This document shows, in pieces, positions 59,851-64,000 of a stretch of DNA of 64,000 nucleotides. The DNA lies in NCBI RefSeq assembly GCF_900115305.1, contig NZ_FOVW01000001.1, forward strand, positions 1-64,000, in the 5' to 3' direction. The stretch is from Algoriphagus ornithinivorans. GTDB taxonomy: Bacteria; Bacteroidota; Bacteroidia; Cytophagales; Cyclobacteriaceae. The notes below the pieces were generated by a model that saw only the letters and a list, made by a program, of their open reading frames with translations, was not told the origin of the DNA and searched no databases. A program made the translations under genes and the position numbers. How positions within the stretch are numbered: the first letter of the stretch is position 1; each line of letters begins with the position of its first letter.

Positions 59851-61599
59851 TTAGATATTTTTCTTTTTCAACTGATCAACTATATAATCTGATGTTCTCC
59901 ATGATAGAGCCAAGATAGTCCAGGTTGGATTTTTGTCTGCCTGAGATACAAATGACCCAGCGTCTACAACAAATAAGTTTTTGCAGTCATGTGCCTGACA
60001 ATTGGAATTCAACACAGATGATTTAGGATCATTCCCCATTCTGGTAGTTCCTACTTCATGGATAATTCTACCCGGAGCTGCCAAACCATACTTGCTTTCC
60101 GGTCCAGGTTTTTTGCCTAAAAGAATTGCTCCGGCATTGGTCAGGATTTCTTCAAAAGTATCCTGCATATGCTTAGCTTGTTTGATTTCCTGGTCTGTCC
60201 AATTGTAGTTGAATCTCAGTACGGGAATTCCATATTTATCCACTACGTTGGGGTCTATTTCACAGTAATTGTCATAACGAGGAACGCTTTCACCCCGTCC
60301 TGACATTCCTAAGGTAGACCCGTATATTCTTCGAATGTCTTTTTTCAATCCTTCACCATAGCCTCCATTCGGACTAGGGTTTCCAAACTCATCTTTGATA
60401 TACTGTCGCATGCTATCCATACTCATGCCTGTGCCATAGGCTGGCTGACCCATGCCTCCCCAGTATTCGATATGGTAACCTCGGGCGAAGTCTAGTTTTT
60501 TGTTATCCAGCCACCATGGAGTATACATATGCATACCTCCAACGCCATCTTCATTATAGCGTTCACGATCGATCAAATCAGGCATGATACCCATGCGATC
60601 AGCTCCAGTAGAGTCATGTAGATACCTTCCTAATGCACCGGAATCAGCCCCAATCCCATTCGGATGACTTTTGGATTTGGAGTTCATCATAATTCTTGCG
60701 GATTCGCAGGCTGAAGCTCCTAATACTACTACCCGAGACTTCAACTTGTATTCCTTCATGTCCATTTTGGATACAAAGGATACTCCAGTTGCCAAACCTT
60801 GGTCATCTGTGGTAACCTTTCTAACCATGGAGTGAGTATAAAGGTCCACTTTTCCTCTTTTCATAGCTGGGTGTACCAAACAGGTACCCGCTGAGAAATC
60901 CGCATATGCCTGACAAGCCCGATTACATTGAGCGCAAAAAAAGCAAACACCCCGCTCATTATTGATAGGTCGGGTTAGCATGGAAAGTCTAGATGGGATC
61001 ATCGGAATGGCAGCCTTGTCAGCCCCTTTTTTGATGAAAAGTTCATGCAGTCTAGGCTTGGGAGGAGGTAAGAAGAAACCATCAGGTTCATTATAAATGC
61101 CTTCTTTAGTCCCAAAAACTCCAATCAGCTTATCTACTTTGTCATAATATGGTTTGACATCTTCATATCCAATTGGCCAATCATCTCCCAATCCGTCAAT
61201 GCTGGCTCTTTTGAAATCATTAGGTCCAAATCGCAAAGAAATTCTTCCCCAGTGATTGGTTCTACCACCTACCATTCTTGATCTAAACCAATCGAATTGG
61301 GTGCCATCTTTTCTGGTATAAGGTTCCCCTTCAATATCCCAGCCTCCGATTGCTTGGTCAAAGTCTCCAAAAGGGCGGATTCTTGTGCCCGCACCCCTTC
61401 TTGGCGATTCCCATGGCGGTCTAAGTTGGGTTCTGTCCTCGTCTTTGGCAGGGTCAAAATCTCCACCTGCTTCCACAACGGCAACGGATAATCCTGCTTC
61501 AGAGAGAACTTTGGATGCCATCCCGCCACCGGCTCCGGAACCTACGATGATCACGTCGTAAGCTTGTCCGGATTCTTTGATTTGAAAACTCATTTTCAA
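59851..61599 (-). CDS. GMC-family oxidoreductase (gluconate/sorbitol/glucose dehydrogenase-like) with Cys cluster
   Basis: A 582-residue FAD-dependent oxidoreductase. The FAD site is VIIVGSGAGGGMASKVLSEA (about residues 16-35). MVGGRTNHWGRISLRFGPND and the C-terminal GTTRMGNDPKSSVLNSNCQA (with LFVVDAGSFVSQADKNPTWT) are the GMC_oxred_C hallmark. Residues 219-229 read CFFCAQCNRAC, containing C-x5-C-x3-C, the spacing known for the 3Fe-4S cluster of bacterial FAD-glucose dehydrogenases. No signal peptide is present; export relies on the small subunit next door. No cytochrome c subunit gene is adjacent. Confidence 0.9.
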   Translation of the reverse strand: MKMSFQIKESGQAYDVIIVGSGAGGGMASKVLSEAGLSVAVVEAGGDFDPAKDEDRTQLRPPWESPRRGAGTRIRPFGDFDQAIGGWDIEGEPYTRKDGTQFDWFRSRMVGGRTNHWGRISLRFGPNDFKRASIDGLGDDWPIGYEDVKPYYDKVDKLIGVFGTKEGIYNEPDGFFLPPPKPRLHELFIKKGADKAAIPMIPSRLSMLTRPINNERGVCFFCAQCNRACQAYADFSAGTCLVHPAMKRGKVDLYTHSMVRKVTTDDQGLATGVSFVSKMDMKEYKLKSRVVVLGASACESARIMMNSKSKSHPNGIGADSGALGRYLHDSTGADRMGIMPDLIDRERYNEDGVGGMHMYTPWWLDNKKLDFARGYHIEYWGGMGQPAYGTGMSMDSMRQYIKDEFGNPSPNGGYGEGLKKDIRRIYGSTLGMSGRGESVPRYDNYCEIDPNVVDKYGIPVLRFNYNWTDQEIKQAKHMQDTFEEILTNAGAILLGKKPGPESKYGLAAPGRIIHEVGTTRMGNDPKSSVLNSNCQAHDCKNLFVVDAGSFVSQADKNPTWTILALSWRTSDYIVDQLKKKNI

Positions 61600-61996
61600 A
61601 AATTTTTAATGAAGTTGAAAATATAGAGCAAAAATTTCGAGTATAAAAAGGAATTATCGGAGAATCTTGAATTTGATCGACATTGTAAAAAGCCTTTTTC
61701 AATTTGTATAATGCTTAGTGCTCAATCCCCAATTAGAAAGATTCGGAACATTATGGAAAAAAAATGCTTTTATTTAAAATAGATTTTTGTTTTTTGAGCT
61801 AAAATTAAAATTCTACTCTGATTTTATTGTTTGCACCATATATCGAAATGAAGGATATGGTTTTCTATTTCTTGGTAATTAAAGGAGTATGAATGCTTCC
61901 TTTAAAATCAGAACACTTTATAAGTGATTGGATTTCAGATAATTTCAATAAAATTATAATTTTGATTAACCATCATCTAAATAGCATTGTGTATTA
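61600..61996. other. AT-rich divergent intergenic region
   Basis: These 397 bp separate the GMC operon (-) from the BKACE gene (+) and must hold both promoters. It is very AT-rich with no ORF of interest. An inverted repeat, ACCATAT (61835-61841) / ATATGGT (61855-61861), with a 13-base spacer, is the only symmetrical site noticed. No known operator was recognised. Confidence 0.45.
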
Positions 61997-62860
61997 ATGA
62001 ATAATCAAATTCTAATTAATTTTTGTCCGACTGGAATGGTCCCACAAAAATCAATCACACCACATGTGCCAATTTCTCCCCAAGAAATAATAGAACAGAC
62101 TCATGAAGCTTACGAGTTAGGTATTACTATTGCCCATTTGCATGCAAGGGATGAAGAGGGTATTCCTACTTATAAAAAGACAACTTATAGGGATATTTTT
62201 GAGGGGGTAAGAAAGCATTGTCCGAAACTTATAATTTGTGGCAGTAGTTCAGGCAGGAATTTCAGCGAGTTTGAAAAAAGGTCTGAGGTAATAGAGCTTC
62301 AGCCAGATATGTGTTCATTAACACTTTCTTCTTTAAATTTTTTGAAGCAAGCTTCAGTTAATGACCCAGATATGATAATTGCCTTAGCAGAAAAAATGGT
62401 GGATAATGGTGTTGTTCCTGAATTGGAGTGCTTTGACTTAGGGATGATCAATTATGGAAAATATTTAATAAAAAAAGGCATATTAAAAGGACCCTTTTAT
62501 TGGAATTTGCTTTTTGGAAATATTGCTGGTTTTCAACCAAGTTTAATCCAAATTGGAACAGCGATTCAGGAAATCCCTGAGAGTCATATTTTTTCTTTAG
62601 GAGGACTGGGAGAACACCAATTGGCGGTTAATTCTATAGCTATTGCTCAAGGCTACGGTGTTAGGATAGGATTAGAGGATAATATTTGGTGGGATGAAAA
62701 AAGAACACGCCACTGTACTAATTTAGAGCTGGTTAGGCGAATTCACGACTTAATGGTAATCCACGGAAGGGAACTTCTAACCTCAGAAACTTTGAGAAAA
62801 ATAGGTTTTTTTAATAAAAAGAAATTGGAGAAAATTAATTTACCAGTTTCTTCCAATTAA
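61997..62860 (+). CDS. BKACE-family enzyme (3-keto-5-aminohexanoate cleavage type)
   Basis: A 287-residue TIM-barrel enzyme of the beta-keto acid cleavage (BKACE, DUF849) family. The zinc ligands are in IAHLHARDEEG (HxH) and VRIGLEDNIWWD, where the third ligand Glu and catalytic Asp sit with an upstream Arg. SSSGRNFSEF corresponds to the substrate-binding serine loop. The Glu near the N-terminus of the Kce prototype (TGAE) reads TGMV, so the substrate probably differs from 3-keto-5-aminohexanoate. The family condenses a beta-keto acid with acetyl-CoA. Its setting, 6 bp before a glycosyltransferase gene, suggests a role in making an unusual sugar or modification (inference). Confidence 0.85.
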   Translation: MNNQILINFCPTGMVPQKSITPHVPISPQEIIEQTHEAYELGITIAHLHARDEEGIPTYKKTTYRDIFEGVRKHCPKLIICGSSSGRNFSEFEKRSEVIELQPDMCSLTLSSLNFLKQASVNDPDMIIALAEKMVDNGVVPELECFDLGMINYGKYLIKKGILKGPFYWNLLFGNIAGFQPSLIQIGTAIQEIPESHIFSLGGLGEHQLAVNSIAIAQGYGVRIGLEDNIWWDEKRTRHCTNLELVRRIHDLMVIHGRELLTSETLRKIGFFNKKKLEKINLPVSSN

Positions 62861-62866
62861 TTAATA

Positions 62867-63715
62867 GTGGAATATTTAGGAGAAGAAAAACAAATTAACC
62901 AACTAATCCCCCTTGTTTCGGTCTGTGTTCCTGCATTTCAGCATGAGCCTTTTATCGAAAAATGCCTTGAAAGTATCTTAAGACAGGAAACAAGTTTTGA
63001 TTATGAGATTTTGGTAGGAGAAGATTGTAGCACAGATCGAACGCGTGAAATCTGTATTGCCTTAGCTGATCGATACCCGAATAAAATTAGGTTGTTTCTA
63101 AGAGATGAGAAGGAAAAAGGCCGTAGGAAAGGAAAGTGGAAAGGAAAATACAACCATATGGCCCTTCATCGAGAAGCAAGAGGCAAATATGTTTGTATTT
63201 GTGATGGAGATGACTTTTGGACGGACCCAAAAAAGCTACAAATGCAAGTAGAGGTAATGGAAAAGTATCCGGATGCCTCGATATGTATCACCAATACCTT
63301 AATTGAGGGGGATGAGAAAGACCATATAATGGATCTCCCCTCAAATTTCACGATTTTTACACCTTCCCAATTACGCAAAAAAAACTATATGGGACATATA
63401 AGTAGTTGGATGATGAGGAATGAAATGGAGATTTTACATCAAAAGAAGGTTTTGGAAAAATCCTCCTATCTAGATATGCTCATTTTTACTTTTTACAAGA
63501 TTCGAGGAAATACCATCTTTATCCCAAAAGTTACTTCCTGCTATGTGAACAACCAAAGAGGAATTTTTAGGTCAGCTTCAAAAAAGAAGAACCATTTGGA
63601 AATGTATAGGATTAATTGGCTTCTATTTTACTATTTGCATAAAGACCCTATTCATTTTCTCCGGTCTTTGTTATATCAATTAAGAAGATATTATGTCAAC
63701 TTCATTAAGTCTTGA
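62867..63715 (+). CDS. GT2 glycosyltransferase
   Basis: A 282-residue enzyme with a GTG start at 62867. PLVSVCVPAFQHEPFIEKCL and LVGEDCSTDRTREICIALAD are the nucleotide-binding region, and CICDGDDFWTDPKKL holds the DxD metal site. The rest is typical of family 2 transferases in surface-polysaccharide clusters. KGRRKGKWKGKYNHMALHRE is an unusually basic stretch that may bind membrane or acceptor. It follows the BKACE gene by 6 bp and precedes the partial gene at 63749. Confidence 0.9.
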   Translation: MEYLGEEKQINQLIPLVSVCVPAFQHEPFIEKCLESILRQETSFDYEILVGEDCSTDRTREICIALADRYPNKIRLFLRDEKEKGRRKGKWKGKYNHMALHREARGKYVCICDGDDFWTDPKKLQMQVEVMEKYPDASICITNTLIEGDEKDHIMDLPSNFTIFTPSQLRKKNYMGHISSWMMRNEMEILHQKKVLEKSSYLDMLIFTFYKIRGNTIFIPKVTSCYVNNQRGIFRSASKKKNHLEMYRINWLLFYYLHKDPIHFLRSLLYQLRRYYVNFIKS

Positions 63716-63748
63716 AATAAATAATTTGATTTCTAAAGAAGGTTTGAT

Positions 63749-64000
63749 TTGGAACAGCTAATTATACTTGGTCATAGTAATGGAGGGATCCCGATTTTGA
63801 TTGATCAAGCCATAGAAGTGTTAGGAGTTGAAAAGTTTATAGTAATTAAAAACCTCGATCTACCTGATATTGAATTAGAAAAGTCCGAATTCTCAATAAG
63901 CTTTCTTTCTGAAAAGGATTTTGATTTCTCTAAAATAGGCTCTCGGTCAGTTCAATTTGGGGTTCATAATTGCCCTGCAAAAAAGATCCTTTTTGATCAT
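63749..64000 (+). CDS. Partial gene of a surface-polysaccharide cluster, possibly NeuD/PglD-like
   Basis: From a TTG at 63749 the frame stays open to the end of the window (84 codons): LEQLIILGHSNGGIPILIDQ, AIEVLGVEKFIVIKNLDLPD. No ATG or GTG is available upstream because a stop precedes the frame, so TTG is the only start seen. The opening, a hydrophobic strand followed by a glycine-rich turn, is like the N-terminal domain of NeuD/PglD acyltransferases that modify sialic-acid-type sugars. The call is weak because the hexapeptide part lies outside the window. Confidence 0.5.
   Translation, partial: MEQLIILGHSNGGIPILIDQAIEVLGVEKFIVIKNLDLPDIELEKSEFSISFLSEKDFDFSKIGSRSVQFGVHNCPAKKILFDH

Overview
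The window looks like a chromosomal segment of a Bacteroidota bacterium, most likely order Cytophagales and Algoriphagus-like (Cyclobacteriaceae). The taxon is an inference from gene families: DUF4295 beside rpmB-rpmG-ftsY, two DUF4199 proteins, DUF4293, DUF5522, the alternative Bacteroidetes GlmU, a PorT-type barrel, VPS10/BNR and DUF4221-like propeller proteins. It also rests on a match to the Bacteroidetes promoter (TTTG, 20 bp, TAnnTTTG) upstream of the L31 gene. Base composition is AT-rich, genes are dense, and most genes are housekeeping. No rRNA, tRNA, CRISPR array or prophage was seen.

Layout. 1-349: end of an IS3-family element running off the left edge. 530-4748: a + strand run with a dihydroorotase homologue that has lost most metal ligands, two DUF4199 membrane proteins and two GT2 glycosyltransferases; a methyltransferase converges on it. 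5672-7150: TolC-type protein. 7612-9115 (-): SPFH protein, PH-like membrane protein and an Arc-type ribbon-helix-helix protein, with a palindrome before the first gene that may be the operator. 9233-10928 (-): ftsY, DUF4295, L33, L28. 11262-15732: ornithine aminotransferase, HAD phosphatase, porin, hemB. 16250-18825: ammonium transporter plus porin. 19513-21922 (-): GroES-like protein and dnaK. 22465-24319: MOSC protein and hemE. 26274-28811 (-): ABC exporter and truA. 29504-34887: PLP trans-sulfuration enzyme, rhodanese lipoprotein, GreA-like protein, PAS and MBL proteins, phosphofructokinase. 35500-39327 (-): yifB and a second ABC exporter. 42427-48810: a tightly packed + strand operon (GlmU-like, holB, RimK-associated zinc protein, rimK, hemC, cyclophilin lipoprotein, SDR). 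48851-51397: NSS transporter, CheY-like regulator, barrel protein. 51450-56340 (-): VPS10/BNR protein and two tandem propeller lipoproteins. 56580-57836: an IS110-family element. 58002-61599 (-): DUF6340 lipoprotein and a GMC oxidoreductase with its Tat-type small subunit. 61997-64000: AT-rich start of what looks like a surface-polysaccharide cluster (BKACE enzyme, GT2, partial gene).

Functional threads: three haem genes (hemB, hemC, hemE) sit in separate transcription units; the ammonium transporter is paired with a porin, suggesting linked passage across both membranes; envelope biogenesis dominates (porins, OmpA, lipoproteins, ABC exporters, GlmU, glycosyltransferases).

The most interesting structure is the 160 bp before the IS110 transposase. 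It folds on paper into two consecutive stem-loops, each with a closing stem, two unpaired arms and a small apical hairpin, which is the layout of a bridge RNA. Short stretches in both loops match the right-hand junction of the element. Other points worth a look are the pseudo-dihydroorotase, the SPFH/PH/Arc operon with its palindrome, a cysteine-rich insert in the ornithine aminotransferase, a likely Fe-S motif in the GMC oxidoreductase and a small secreted protein built of repeats.
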